DNA from: Streptomyces sp. MMG1121
GTDB lineage: Bacteria > Actinomycetota > Actinomycetes > Streptomycetales > Streptomycetaceae
DNA: 64,000 nt
Reading direction: 5' to 3'
Assembly (NCBI RefSeq): GCF_001280015.1
Contig: NZ_LGDV01000190.1
Location: forward strand, 248,001-312,000
Shown piece by piece: positions 52,721 through 60,959 of this stretch. The position numbers and the translations under genes are program-made. The stretch's first letter is position 1, and every line of letters starts with the position of its first letter. The notes beneath the pieces were generated by a model. It did no database searches, was not told the DNA's origin, and saw nothing but the letters and a program-made list of their open reading frames with translations.

Positions 52721-53011
52721 TCAGAGGGTGCCGGCGTCGGCCTTGACCACGTAGACCTCCCAGGGCTCCTTGCCGGGGCATGAGGTGTCGTTCTCCTCGA
52801 AGGTGGCCGGGCCGGCGTCCTTGAGGCGGGTGGTGGCGGCGTTGACCTGGTCGGTGGACTCGACCTCCACGCCGAGGCGGTCCAGGCGGGTCTCCTCGCC
52901 GGGCCCGCCCTCGATGAGTACGAGCTTGAGCGGAGGTGGCTCGGTGACGGCGAAGTCGGCGTAGTCGGTGTTCGCGCTGTCCGGACGCCCGGCACCCGAA
53001 CGCACCGGCAC
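52721..53011 (-). pseudogene. ArsI/CadI-type VOC protein fragment
   Basis: The minus-strand frame reads DYADFAVTEPPPLKLVLIEGGPGEETRLDRLGVEVESTDQVNAATTRLKDAGPATFEENDTSCPGKEPWEVYVVKAD. The ArsI/CadI family has about 20 more residues between the second part's ENDTSC and PGKEPW (normally CCYALQDKVWV) and an N-terminal ~45-residue half-domain, both missing here. The metal/thiol residues of that segment are therefore lost. The deletion is in frame. Confidence 0.72.
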
Positions 53012-53089
53012 CGCACCGCTTCAGGGCGAACCCGAACCGGCCGCCCCCGCACTCTCCTGACCAGCCCGCTCCCAGGAAAGACACCCGCC

Positions 53090-53197
53090 ATGAACACCCC
53101 TGCCGAGCGTTCGTCCGTGCTGTTCGTCTGCGTTCACGACGCCGGGCGCTTCGGCGCTCCCGGATGGCGACCTGGCCACGGCGGGAACGCGAACTGA
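53090..53197 (+). pseudogene. Arsenate-reductase (ArsC, LMW-PTP type) N-terminal fragment
   Basis: ATG 53090 opens MNTPAERSSVLFVCVHDAGRF, close to the CVHNAGRS active-site loop of thioredoxin-coupled ArsC. After 20 residues the similarity ends and a TGA follows at 53195. A ribosome site (AGGAAAG) remains. Together with the adjacent ArsI-type fragment it marks a lost arsenic-resistance locus. Confidence 0.5.
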
Positions 53198-53286
53198 CGG
53201 GGCAGGGCACCGCTGATGACCGTGGCAGGCCGCTCCGCGGACGCGCCGTCGTCGAAGGCCCCCTGAGGGTGCGTGGTAGTGTCCGT

Positions 53287-53299
53287 ATACAAGCTGTAT
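53287..53299. promoter_or_regulatory. GntR-type operator candidate ATACA-AGC-TGTAT
   Basis: A short inverted repeat resembling FCD-subfamily GntR sites. It covers the ATG at 53298 and lies 20 bases before the preferred GTG start, as expected for autoregulation. Confidence 0.5.
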
Positions 53300-53318
53300 G
53301 CGAGAGCTGGGGGCTGCC

Positions 53319-53948
53319 GTGACGTCCGGTCGGGAGAAGGCGTACGCGTATCTCAAGGACACGGTGCTGACGGATCCCGAGATGCAGGGCACCTTCCTGT
53401 CGGAGCAGGAGCTCGCGGACCGTATCGGCGTCTCACGCACGCCCGTCAGGGAAGCGTTGCTGCAGCTCTCGGCCGAGGACCTGGTCGAACTGGTGCCCAA
53501 GCGGGGCGCCCGGGTGTCCCCGCTGACGGGCCGGGAGATCCGCGAGCTCATGGAGCTGCGGGGCATCGTCGAGCGATACGCCGCCCAGCAGCTCGTCTCC
53601 GGGGGAGCAGCGCCGGTGGTGGCGGGGCTGCGATCCCTGCTGGAACGGCAGCGCGAGCTCACCGGCGCCGACCAGGCGCGGGAGTTCATCGCCGTGGACC
53701 ACTGCTTCCATTCGGCCCTGGTGTCCGCCGTCGGCAACGCCCTGCTCGACCGCCACTACGACGGCCTGCGCAGCCGTCAGGTCCGTGCCGGAGTGGTCGC
53801 TCTCTTCAACCAGCAGGGACGTCAGGAAGCGGTGCTGGAGGAGCACGAGGCCATCCTGGACGCTCTGGCGGCCGGTGACGCGCAGGCCGCGTGTGCCGCC
53901 ATCGACCACCATCTGGAGTCGACGCTCAAGGTGCTGCTCGCGGGCTAG
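53319..53948 (+). CDS. GntR-family (FadR/FCD) transcriptional regulator
   Basis: About 209 residues from GTG 53319, preferred because GGGGG lies 7 bases upstream and because ATG 53298 overlaps the operator-like repeat. The winged helix spans residues ~5-70 (EKAYAYLKDTVLTDPEMQGTFLSEQELADRIGVSRTPVREALLQLSAEDLVELVPKRGARV). The helical FCD domain carries Asp/His metal or ligand positions (DHCFHSALVSAVGN, EEHEAILDALAAGD). The effector is an unknown small acid; no obvious target gene lies beside it. Confidence 0.93.
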   Translation: MTSGREKAYAYLKDTVLTDPEMQGTFLSEQELADRIGVSRTPVREALLQLSAEDLVELVPKRGARVSPLTGREIRELMELRGIVERYAAQQLVSGGAAPVVAGLRSLLERQRELTGADQAREFIAVDHCFHSALVSAVGNALLDRHYDGLRSRQVRAGVVALFNQQGRQEAVLEEHEAILDALAAGDAQAACAAIDHHLESTLKVLLAG

Positions 53949-54317
53949 GCGCGACCGGTCCGGACCTGCTCCCGCCCCACGCTCGAACCGCCCCTCACCG
54001 AGGCGAGGTCGTCGAGGCCGGGGACGATTTCGTGGTCCTTTCCCGGGAAGCACCAGGCAGCTCCGCGCGACGTGAGCCTGGTCGGGCCCGCCCCCCGGAT
54101 GGCGGCAGGAGCCGGAACCGTACCTGCGCAAGGCGGGTCCGGCGTACTCGACGCGAAACCTCGAGTGTCGCCGACGCAGGTCGAGTTGATTGGCAACGCC
54201 GCGGCGCTGGGCGATCACTGCACAAAGACGTTGAGGCCGCTGACGCCTCCTGCGTACCGCCAGGCGGCGGAGGACGGGGGGACTTCTGGGAGCCGTCGAA
54301 TTGGACGAGGTGATCGG
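53949..54317. other. No recognised gene
   Basis: Open frames exist on the minus strand but carry no domain that I recognise. The stretch separates the GntR gene from the transposase remnant and is probably decayed DNA. Confidence 0.55.
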
Positions 54318-54775
54318 CTACACGCTGTCGATGCCGAGGATCTCGCGGTGGCCGTCGGCATTGACGCCGACCGCTATGAGGGCATGGACGTTGATGACAC
54401 GCCCGCCCCCGCGGCCCTTCTGCGTGAGCGCGTCGCCCCAGACGAACGCAGATGACCCGGCGTCCAGGGGCCGGTAACGGAGGGCGGCGACCTGCTCGTC
54501 CAGGTGCCTGGCCATCACGCTGACCTGGGACTTCGGCAGCTGGTGACGCCGAGGCTCTCGGCGAGCTTCTCGACATGGCGGGTGGACGGACCCAACAGGT
54601 AGGCGGTGGCGACCACGCTGATGAGAGCCTGCTCGGCCCGCCGCCGACGTTCCAGGAGCCAGTGCGGGAAGTAGCTGCCGGACCGGAGCGTGGGGATGGC
54701 CAGTTCGACGTGCCGGCCCTCGTGTCCCACTCGCGCGGGCGATATGGACCAGCCGGTGGCCGTTCGTCCATGCGG
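54318..54775 (-). pseudogene. IS256-family (Mutator) transposase remnant
   Basis: Minus-strand pieces match the middle of IS256 transposases: HVELAIPTLRSGSYFPHWLLERRRRAEQALISVVATAYLLGPSTRHVEKLAESLGV in one frame, then LPKSQVSVMARHLDEQVAALRYRPLDAGSSAFVWGDALTQKGRGGGRVINVHALIAVGVNADGHREILGIDSV in another. The frameshift lies near 54540. The DDE domain is cut after its first third; no terminal inverted repeats were found. Confidence 0.82.
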
Positions 54776-55498
54776 GCATCATCCCGACGCCGGAGTAAAC
54801 CCCCGGATCAGGTGGGAGCCCGTGCACCACTTCTCAGGACGCAACCTCGTCGCGTTGTCAGGCAGTTGGACACTCACCACCGCTGCCGCCTCCTGGAGGC
54901 GTTTGCGGGGGAGCAGCATCTGATCCGTAGCCCTGCCCTGCCCTGCCCTGCCCTGCCCTGTCCTGTCCTGTCCCGTACCGTCTTCACCTCCGATCTCTTC
55001 GCGACCGGAAACGACAGCGCCAACCGTGCCGCCGTCCGGGCCGTGCCGACGGAGAAGCTGGACCTGATGGGGCTGGCGGTGCACGGGCCGCGGAACGCGG
55101 TGAACAAGGTACTGAAGGGCGCACGGATGCATACGTGGCCGAATCTCCACAGCGAATGCGCAACTGCGGCACGGGTGCATTCGATTGGTGCGGAGTTGTC
55201 CTGGTCGGAACTGCCGTGGCAATAGCTGTCGGTTTCCTATGCGGGGCTCCATGTAGAGAAGCTGCCCTCAATTCGTGTGCATGCGCGCATGGATGAGTAG
55301 TCGACTGCTTCAACTGCCCCGCTGGGAGCAGTGAGCGACTGGATGCCGGGCACGCTCCGTGATTTGATCCTGCGCACCGCCGGGATCGCGCCAAGGCGTC
55401 CGGAAACGGATGGCGCGGGCCTGAGGTCGCGGCCCACCGGCTATCCCCAGCTTGGCCGCTCCCCCTTGTGGAACATCCATACGAAGGGCAGTTTCATC
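54776..55498. other. Non-coding/decayed stretch with pentamer repeat
   Basis: No gene is supported here. The notable element is a CCCTG pentamer run (54931-54960, six copies) continuing as TCCTG twice. An open frame over 54990-55225 (DSANRAAVRAVPTEKLDLMGLAVHGPRNAVNKVLKG) resembles a protein fragment that I cannot name. The right end holds the leader of the peptide gene. Confidence 0.6.
54931..54970. repeat. CCCTG pentamer microsatellite
   Basis: Six CCCTG units and two TCCTG units in direct tandem. Confidence 0.9.
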
Positions 55499-55708
55499 AT
55501 GAACTCCGCTCCCCAGGTTCAGACCCTTGAAATCTCTGACGCCGAACTCGACACCGTTTCCGGCGGTCTGAGCCCGCAGGTCGGCATCGCCGCCGGCCCC
55601 ACGGCGATCAGCAGCTCGGACCTCGTGGCTCAGTTCGGCGCGGTCAAGGACGGGGTCCTGGACACCGTCAGCCAGTACCACCAGGTCGGCATCACCGTCT
55701 CCTTCTGA
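55499..55708 (+). CDS. Orphan double-glycine leader (RiPP-like) precursor peptide
   Basis: A 69-residue peptide from ATG 55499 with GAAGGG upstream. The leader MNSAPQVQTLEISDAELDTVSGG has the acidic EISDAELD...GG pattern of class II lanthipeptide/bacteriocin leaders cut by C39 peptidases. The 46-residue core begins LSPQVGIAAGPTAISSS, ends VGITVSF, and has Ser/Thr but no Cys, so ordinary (methyl)lanthionine is impossible. No LanM, C39 transporter or other modifying enzyme lies in the window. Some databases label relatives 'type A2 lantipeptide'. It could be dehydrated, otherwise modified, or a plain bacteriocin or signal. Confidence 0.75.
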   Translation: MNSAPQVQTLEISDAELDTVSGGLSPQVGIAAGPTAISSSDLVAQFGAVKDGVLDTVSQYHQVGITVSF

Positions 55709-55786
55709 TCGTCAGAATCGCGGGACTTCCTCATCGCGGGATCGCCGATACCGGCAGCCTGACCGCCGATCGGCGTCCACGGCGAC

Positions 55787-55824
55787 AGGCCCCCTACCCG
55801 CGGGTCCTCGCGGGCAGGGGGCCT
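55787..55824. terminator. Terminator after the peptide gene
   Basis: A 16-bp stem (55787-55802 with 55809-55824, one A-C mismatch) and 6-base loop, 78 bases after the peptide stop. It should end transcription in either direction. Confidence 0.7.
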
Positions 55825-56035
55825 GATCATCAGGGGTTGCTTCTTCTTGTCCCGGGTCTTGCCGGGGATCTTGGTGACCCGTGCTTCCCTGCTCAGCAGG
55901 GGGTAGGCCCTTGCGTCTGATGGTCGTCCTTGAGCGGCTTGGAGTGACACCGGAGCACCCCTCGGGCGGCCCACATGACTGAACCTAGGACATGCAGAGG
56001 GGCGCCTACCCCGGATTGGACTAGACAACAAACAA
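55825..56035. other. Intergenic, no gene
   Basis: Minus-strand KIPGKTRDKKKQPLMIRPPAREDP in this stretch resembles a basic recombinase or ribosomal-type tail, but nothing is assignable. Confidence 0.5.
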
Positions 56036-56058
56036 CCCCCAGGCCACTGACCTGGGGG
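56036..56058 (-). terminator. Rho-independent terminator of tRNA-Gly
   Basis: CCCCCAGG (56036-56043) pairs with CCTGGGGG (56051-56058), 7-base loop, followed on the minus strand by TTGTTTGTTG. Confidence 0.85.
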
Positions 56059-56065
56059 TTTCGCA

Positions 56066-56139
56066 TGGAGCGGGTGACGAGAATCGAACTCGCGCTCTCA
56101 GCTTGGGAAGCTGATGTTCTACCATTAAACTACACCCGC
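56066..56139 (-). tRNA. tRNA-Gly (anticodon CCC)
   Basis: A 74-base tRNA including an encoded CCA. Acceptor GCGGGTG/CACCCGC, D-arm GTTT/GAAC, anticodon stem TCAGC/GCTGA with loop TTCCCAA giving anticodon CCC, T-arm GCGAG TTCGATT CTCGT. The 3' end faces the putative island; a diverged copy of its 3' half is at 49293-49340. Confidence 0.95.
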
Positions 56140-56421
56140 GTAAGTACGGACGGGTCGACTCCGAGGAGTCGGGGTCCGGACGTTGCTCACTGTACATCAT
56201 CGCAGACCCCTGGTGCCGAGGCCCGGGGGTCTGAGGCTGTTTCAGGGGTGGGATCCGGCTGCGGGCGGCCGGAGTTGGGGCGTACCGTGGAGGCCCGGGG
56301 GAGGGTGCGGGCAGGGCCGGAGTGCCGCCTGGAGAGTCGTCTCTTTGATCCCGTAATGTGGCTTTTGTCGTCAGGGCGGGAAGCCCGATGAGGCTCTTGG
56401 GGAAGGGACTTAAGGGACTTG

Positions 56422-56580
56422 ATGGAACGCACCGTTGTCCGCTGTGCGGACGGGCACGTCTTCAGCGCCGCTTCGTTCCCGATGCAGAAGGCCGAGCGGC
56501 TCGGCCCCGGCCGGCTCGTGAGGTGTCCCCGGTGTGCTCGGCTCCGCAGTGTGGTGCCGGTCGCCCTGGAGAAGCGGTAG
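56422..56580 (+). CDS. Small zinc-ribbon protein (52 aa)
   Basis: MERTVVRCADGHVFSAASFPMQKAERLGPGRLVRCPRCARLRSVVPVALEKR: CADGH and CPRC give a C-x3-H...CxxC-type treble-clef site. AAGGGACTT lies before ATG 56422. Such tiny proteins are conserved among streptomycetes in my recollection. The function is unknown; it probably binds zinc. Confidence 0.75.
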   Translation: MERTVVRCADGHVFSAASFPMQKAERLGPGRLVRCPRCARLRSVVPVALEKR

Positions 56581-56679
56581 AGCGGTAAGCCGGCCGAAGC
56601 AGTAGGGGTAGTAGGAGCAGTGCGTAAGCGGTAGCGGCTTCGGCACTGAGGGTTACCCGGGCGCGCGGAGTCGTCACGA

Positions 56680-56717
56680 TTGTCACGGCTCCGCGCGCCT
56701 TGCGTATCCTCGCTACG
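56680..56717 (+). promoter_or_regulatory. dcd promoter (leaderless)
   Basis: TTGTCA (56680-56685), 19-base spacer, TATCCT (56705-56710), then GTG 56717 seven bases later with no ribosome site: transcription should start at the GTG. Confidence 0.55.
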
Positions 56718-57292
56718 TGCTTCTCTCAGACAAGGACATCCGGGCCGAGATCGACGCCGGGCGGGTACGGATCGATCCCTACGACGAAACCATGGTGCAG
56801 CCGTCGAGCATCGACGTACGGCTGGACCGGTACTTCCGGGTGTTCGAGAACCACCGGTACCCGCACATCGACCCCGCGGTCGAGCAGCGCGATCTGACCC
56901 GGTTGGTCGAGCCGGAGGGCGACGAGCCGTTCATCCTCCATCCCGGGGAGTTCGTGCTCGCCTCCACGTACGAGGTGATCTCCCTGCCCGATGATCTTGC
57001 CTCGCGACTCGAGGGGAAGTCCTCGCTCGGGCGGCTCGGGCTCGTCACCCACTCCACCGCCGGGTTCATCGACCCCGGTTTCAGCGGGCACGTCACCCTC
57101 GAGCTGTCCAACCTCGCCACGCTGCCCATCAAGCTCTGGCCCGGAATGAAGATCGGCCAGCTGTGCATGTTCCGGCTGAGCTCGCCCGCCGAGTTCCCGT
57201 ACGGCAGTGAGCGCTACGGCTCGCGGTACCAGGGACAGCGCGGGCCGACCGCCTCGCGGTCCTACGTCAATTTCCATCGGACCCAGGTGTGA
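56717..57292 (+). CDS. dcd: dCTP deaminase
   Basis: A 191-residue enzyme converting dCTP to dUTP in thymidylate synthesis (cytosol, homotrimer). The signatures are [17 protein letters not shown] at the start, [44 protein letters not shown] with the catalytic Glu, and the C-terminal [11 protein letters not shown] lid. It begins at GTG 56717, with no Shine-Dalgarno sequence, and is probably leaderless. It lies 13 bases upstream of the phosphoribosyltransferase gene, forming a nucleotide-metabolism unit. Confidence 0.97.
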   Translation: MLLSDKDIRAEIDAGRVRIDPYDETMVQPSSIDVRLDRYFRVFENHRYPHIDPAVEQRDLTRLVEPEGDEPFILHPGEFVLASTYEVISLPDDLASRLEGKSSLGRLGLVTHSTAGFIDPGFSGHVTLELSNLATLPIKLWPGMKIGQLCMFRLSSPAEFPYGSERYGSRYQGQRGPTASRSYVNFHRTQV

Positions 57293-57305
57293 GGGCACAG
57301 GCAGC

Positions 57306-57803
57306 ATGAGTGATGTACGGGAGAATCTGACGTACGAGCGGTTCGGCCTCGCCGTCCGTGAGCTGGCGCAGACCATCGCCGACGACGGGTACGAGCCCGA
57401 CATCGTGCTCAGCATCGCCCGGGGTGGGGTGTTCGTCGCGGGTGGGCTCGCGTACGCCCTGGACTGCAAGAACATCCATCTCGTGAACGTCGAGTTCTAC
57501 ACGGGAGTGGGTGAGACGCTCGAGATGCCGGTGATGCTGGCCCCCGTCCCGAACGCGATCGACTTCACCGACAAGAAGGTGCTGATCGCCGACGATGTCG
57601 CGGACACCGGCAAGACCCTGAAGCTCGTGCACGACTTCTGCCTCGACACCGTCGCCGAGGTGCGCTCCGCGGTGATCTATGAGAAGTCCCACTCCCTCGT
57701 GAAGTGCGAGTACGTCTGGAAGCGGACGGACGAGTGGATCAACTTCCCGTGGAGCGTCGAGCCGCCCGTCGTGAAGCGGGCCGGGCAGGTTCTCGACGCC
57801 TGA
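57306..57803 (+). CDS. Phosphoribosyltransferase
   Basis: A 165-residue type I PRTase. The PRPP-binding loop is VLIADDVADTGKTLKLV near residues 95-111. The hood and flexible loop are typical of XPRT/HGPRT-like enzymes (VLSIARGGVFVAGGLAYALDC, HLVNVEFYTGVGETLEMPVML). The exact base (xanthine, guanine or other) is not decidable. It lies 13 bases after dcd and ends just before a strong terminator, so it is the last gene of a two-gene operon. Confidence 0.92.
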   Translation: MSDVRENLTYERFGLAVRELAQTIADDGYEPDIVLSIARGGVFVAGGLAYALDCKNIHLVNVEFYTGVGETLEMPVMLAPVPNAIDFTDKKVLIADDVADTGKTLKLVHDFCLDTVAEVRSAVIYEKSHSLVKCEYVWKRTDEWINFPWSVEPPVVKRAGQVLDA

Positions 57804-57819
57804 GAACCCCGGACACGCG

Positions 57820-57851
57820 AAGGGCCCCCGGCAGCAGTGCCGGGGGCCCTT
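57820..57851. terminator. Bidirectional terminator between converging genes
   Basis: AAGGGCCCCCGGCA/TGCCGGGGGCCCTT, 14 bp, 4-base loop, followed by TTCCC on the plus strand. It separates the dcd operon from the converging Yip1-family gene. Confidence 0.88.
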
Positions 57852-57907
57852 TCCCGTGCCCGTCCCGGGAATCCGGGAAATCCGGGGAACCCGGGGAACC
57901 CCGGGAC

Positions 57908-58855
57908 CTAGAACGTACCCAGCTTCACTATCGACAGCAGCGCGACCAACTGGATCGCCGACGCGCCCAGCGCCTTCGGCCAGGGCAGGTCGTGGGAGCG
58001 GGAGACCATCAGGGTCAGCAGGGCGCCGGCGCCGATCCAGGTGGCCCAGCCGAGCAGCTGGACGAAGCCGGCGTCGCCGCCGAAGAACATGGCGACGATC
58101 AGGCGGGGCGCGTCCGTGAGGGCCGTGATCAGCATGGACAGGCCGACCGTCGGCTGCCAGGCGCCGTCGCCGCCGAGCTGGCGGGCCAGCGTGTGGGTGA
58201 CCACGCTCAGGACGAACAGTCCCAGCACCATCACGACCGCCGTGATCAGCACGATCGGCACCGTGGTGGAGAACGGGGAGTCGATCGCGTCCTTGCGGGC
58301 GGCGTCGAAGCCGAAGACGGCGAGCAGGCCGTAGAGGAACGTGGTGATGAGCGCCGGGGCCCACATCGTGTAGTCCCGCATGCGCAGGAAGGTCTGGTCG
58401 GGGGCGAGGACGATCCCCTTCAGCAGTTCCTTCCAGTGCAGCGGCGGGCCGAGCGGGGCCGCGGGCGCGGCGGTCGAGCCGGCCTGGTAGGTCGAGCCCT
58501 GGGTGTAGCCGGCGGCCTCGTCGATCGAGAACGCCTGGGTACTGCCCGGGTTGTTGGCCGCGTACGGGTCCGGGCCGCCGCCCGCGTAGCCCCCGTCGCC
58601 GAAGTACTCCGGGCCGTCCTCGCCCGGACCCGGGTAGCCGTACGACTGTCCCGGCCGGGCGTACGACTGCTGCGGGTAGGGCGGCTGCGGTGCCGACGGG
58701 TAGCCGTACGACGGCCCCGGCGGCTGCCCGTGCGAGGGCCCCGCGGGCTGCCCGTACCGCGGTCCCGGCCGGCCCTGCGGCGGTCCCTGCGGTGCCTGCT
58801 GTCCTTGGGGGGTGCGGTTGTCCCGGCCCCCGCGTCCGATCCTGAATCCAGCCAC
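57908..58855 (-). CDS. Yip1-family membrane protein
   Basis: About 315 residues from GTG 58855 (VAGFRIGRGGRDN is the recurring start of the family). Residues 1-160 are a Gly/Pro/Gln/Tyr-rich disordered domain with (PGPSYGYP)n-type repeats. Residues ~165-315 hold five TM helices of the Yip1 type (WAPALITTFLYGLLAVFGF, VLITAVVMVLGLFVLSVVTHTLARQLGGDGAW, AMFFGGDAGFVQLLGWATWIGAG). There is no ribosome site; TACGTT lies 7 bases before the GTG, so a leaderless mRNA is possible. Function unknown. Confidence 0.88.
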   Translation of the reverse strand: MAGFRIGRGGRDNRTPQGQQAPQGPPQGRPGPRYGQPAGPSHGQPPGPSYGYPSAPQPPYPQQSYARPGQSYGYPGPGEDGPEYFGDGGYAGGGPDPYAANNPGSTQAFSIDEAAGYTQGSTYQAGSTAAPAAPLGPPLHWKELLKGIVLAPDQTFLRMRDYTMWAPALITTFLYGLLAVFGFDAARKDAIDSPFSTTVPIVLITAVVMVLGLFVLSVVTHTLARQLGGDGAWQPTVGLSMLITALTDAPRLIVAMFFGGDAGFVQLLGWATWIGAGALLTLMVSRSHDLPWPKALGASAIQLVALLSIVKLGTF

Positions 58856-59061
58856 GTCATCGAACGTACCTGGTCCCGGAGAGCCGCGTGCCGGGCCCGG
58901 GCTTCCGGGCCCGGCTTTGCGGCCGACCTGTGACATCCCCTAAGGGGCCGTCAGGGTCCCGGCCAGGGCTCTCTCAGGGTTTTCCATGTGGCCCGCCCCA
59001 GGCGTCCACGTCTGCGACGTGGTCCGCATGAGACGGAACGCGGTACTGAAACAATGCGGCG

Positions 59062-59400
59062 CACCGGTTCTCGTTCCTCCTGGAGGAATCGGTCCTCCGC
59101 TACCGGCTGAGCACCGTCGAGACGACGGCGGCACAACTCGGTCACTCCTGGGGTCATGGACCTCCAGAACGTGGCCGTCGGCATCGTTCCGTTCTCGTCG
59201 CAGCGAACCATCTGGCCCATGCCGACCTTCACCATCTTCGACGACGCGAGGGCGCACGCGGACACCCTGGACGCCGCGTCCACGCTGACGCATCCGGGTC
59301 AAGTCGAACTGTACGCAAGGGCCTTTGACCGGCTGTCCCAGGTATCGGCGCGGGGAGCTGCTGCCCGCTCACTCGTGATGTCCGCCCTGTCATTCGCTCG
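59062..59400 (+). pseudogene. DUF5753-domain XRE regulator remnant
   Basis: HRFSFLLEESVLRYRLSTVETTAAQLGH is in one frame; MDLQNVAVGIVPFSSQRTIWPMPTFTIFDDARAHADTLDAASTLTHPGQVELYARAFDRLSQVSA in the next. The frame changes near 59145, apparently by loss of two bases in CTCCTGGGGGTC-like sequence. Both halves match the DUF5753 ligand domain of Streptomyces XRE regulators. The HTH domain is missing, and an in-frame stop lies just upstream. Confidence 0.75.
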
Positions 59401-59807
59401 ACTGACCGCCGACCGACTGCGGAAGCGCCCCGCCTGTGTGTTCGCCCCGGGCTCATGTTTGGCTCAGCGCCCGCCGCGTGCTGTCAGCTCGGGGCACCCG
59501 GGGACGGAGCAAGGAGGGCGGGGTCTCCGCGGCATGGGTGGGGACCACCTCCAAGGGGCGGGGGAATGTGCCATCGGCGCGAACAATCCCGAGAAACCGG
59601 GCAGTAATGAGCGCATGGCCAAAAGTGCTTTGAGGCTGGCGTGTTCGGTTTCACTCACGCGAGTGAAGTGCTATTTCGTGACGCGCGGCGCATGAGTAGA
59701 TTGGCAGTCGAAAGTCTGGGGTCGGTCAAGTATCGCCTCGGAAAAGTTGACCCCTTGGGGGGCAAAATGCAGCGACCCGCGCATTCGAGTTCTCCGACCG
59801 CCCGTCA
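59401..59807. other. AT-richer intergenic stretch
   Basis: Lower GC than the flanks, with no gene. Bases 59630-59770 look like a promoter region for the following reading frame. Confidence 0.55.
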
Positions 59808-60209
59808 GTGCGCGAAGCTCCGCAAGCGGTTCGGCCTCGCGACCTGCGCAGCCATGTGGCGTACGTGACCGTCAAGAGTGAAGGAAAGTGGCGCTACACC
59901 TTCACGGGAACCCTCCTCGGTGAATGCAACAACCGTAGCGGCCCTGCCCAGGAGATGGCGCTGGACTATGGCAGCATCAAGGAGCTCGACGACAATCCGT
60001 CCCCGTGGGGCGGAGAGAATTGGACCAGCCTGAAATTCGACTGCAATTCCAACCCGAACAGCCACGTAATCACCGTCACCGGGAAGGGCTCAGTGGGTAC
60101 TGACCGAGAGCTCCACGTCAAGGCATGCGCCTACGGTGGAGCCCTTCCGTGGATCGGGGCCTGGAACTGCGGTGACGTGACGACCGTCCGCGTCGAGCCG
60201 GAAGAGTGA
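59808..60209 (+). CDS. Possible secreted-type beta protein, 5' end uncertain
   Basis: The frame to TGA 60209 encodes HVAYVTVKSEGKWRYTFTGTLLGECNNRSGPAQEMALDYGSIKELDDNPSPWGGENWTSLKFDCNSNPNSHVITVTGKGS...CAYGGALPWIGAWNCGD. It has four Cys residues in spaced pairs and beta-strand rhythm, as in small exported proteins, but no signal peptide precedes it in frame: GTG 59808 gives an odd Arg-rich start. Either the 5' end is broken by a frameshift or the protein is not exported. Codon use is less GC-biased than its neighbours. Confidence 0.5.
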   Translation: MREAPQAVRPRDLRSHVAYVTVKSEGKWRYTFTGTLLGECNNRSGPAQEMALDYGSIKELDDNPSPWGGENWTSLKFDCNSNPNSHVITVTGKGSVGTDRELHVKACAYGGALPWIGAWNCGDVTTVRVEPEE

Positions 60210-60420
60210 CAGGTGTCCAGGGCGGCTTCCGCCCTGACTCCCGTCCGTGTCGGTCCCTCCCAACGCGAGGGGCCGCACGTGGTCCACGTCCACCCCGTCC
60301 GCGGGGAAGTCGCCCAAGCGCCAGTCGCACGAGCCCGAGCCCCGCTCCTGCGCTCGCCGGCGGAGCCTCGCCCTCTTCAAGGGGCGCGTCTCTTGCCGGT
60401 CGGGCTGGGCGGGCTTGTTG
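60205..60420 (-). pseudogene. HNH endonuclease fragment
   Basis: The minus-strand frame reads RRRAQERGSGSCDWRLGDFPADGVDVDHVRPLALGGTDTDG: the first half of an HNH nuclease with the VDVDHVRPLALGGTD core. The second Cys/His half is missing and the frame continues into unrelated sequence. Fragment only. Confidence 0.65.
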
Positions 60421-60553
60421 CTGTTCCTGTCGCTGAACAGGACCTGCGCACTGCTACGTACTGTGATTACATGATTACGTATCGTCTTGGTGGTGCGACC
60501 GCGTCTGTGACGGCCGGGGGCACCACGGCCCACGCTTGTTTTAGGGAGTGCCC

Positions 60554-60766
60554 ATGACCGACCGGCAGAGCGGTACGGTGAAGTTCTTCAACGACGAAAA
60601 GGGATTCGGGTTCATCGCCCCGGATGCCGGAGGTGACGATCTCTTCGTGCATTTCAGGGCAATCGAGTCGGACGGGTTCAAATCCCTGAAGGAGGGGCAA
60701 CGCGTGTCCTTCGTCGCCGCGCGGGGTCAGAAAGGCATGCAGGCCGAGTACGTGCGGCCGGAGTGA
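60554..60766 (+). CDS. Second CspA-family cold-shock protein
   Basis: A 70-residue OB-fold protein from ATG 60554, with AGGGAG upstream: [73 protein letters not shown]1 is KGFGFI; RNP2 is DLFVHF. It differs from the first copy in several core residues. It is the only intact gene in a decayed stretch; the ~75 bases upstream are AT-rich and include ATTACATGATTACG, fitting a promoter. Confidence 0.93.
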   Translation: MTDRQSGTVKFFNDEKGFGFIAPDAGGDDLFVHFRAIESDGFKSLKEGQRVSFVAARGQKGMQAEYVRPE

Positions 60767-60959
60767 CGCGCTGACAGTTCGGCACGGTGGGGACCGCGCG
60801 CTTACAACCCCCTTCGGCGCCCCCGGTCAAGGGGCGGTTACTCATGGGCGGTGCGGTCACCGCGCGTTGCCTCGCGACTCCTGCGGCCACCCTGGTAGGG
60901 GGTGCGTGGTGCACGGGCAGAGCTGCGAGAAAGCGACGGGCAACAAGGCGACGAGGCGC

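Noticed and set aside
53949..54317. Coding region for a Cys/Pro-rich peptide on the minus strand
   Set aside because: No ribosome site, no domain, and codon use close to random for this genome.
54318..54775. Intact IS256 element
   Set aside because: Frameshift and truncation, and no terminal inverted repeats found; kept only as a remnant.
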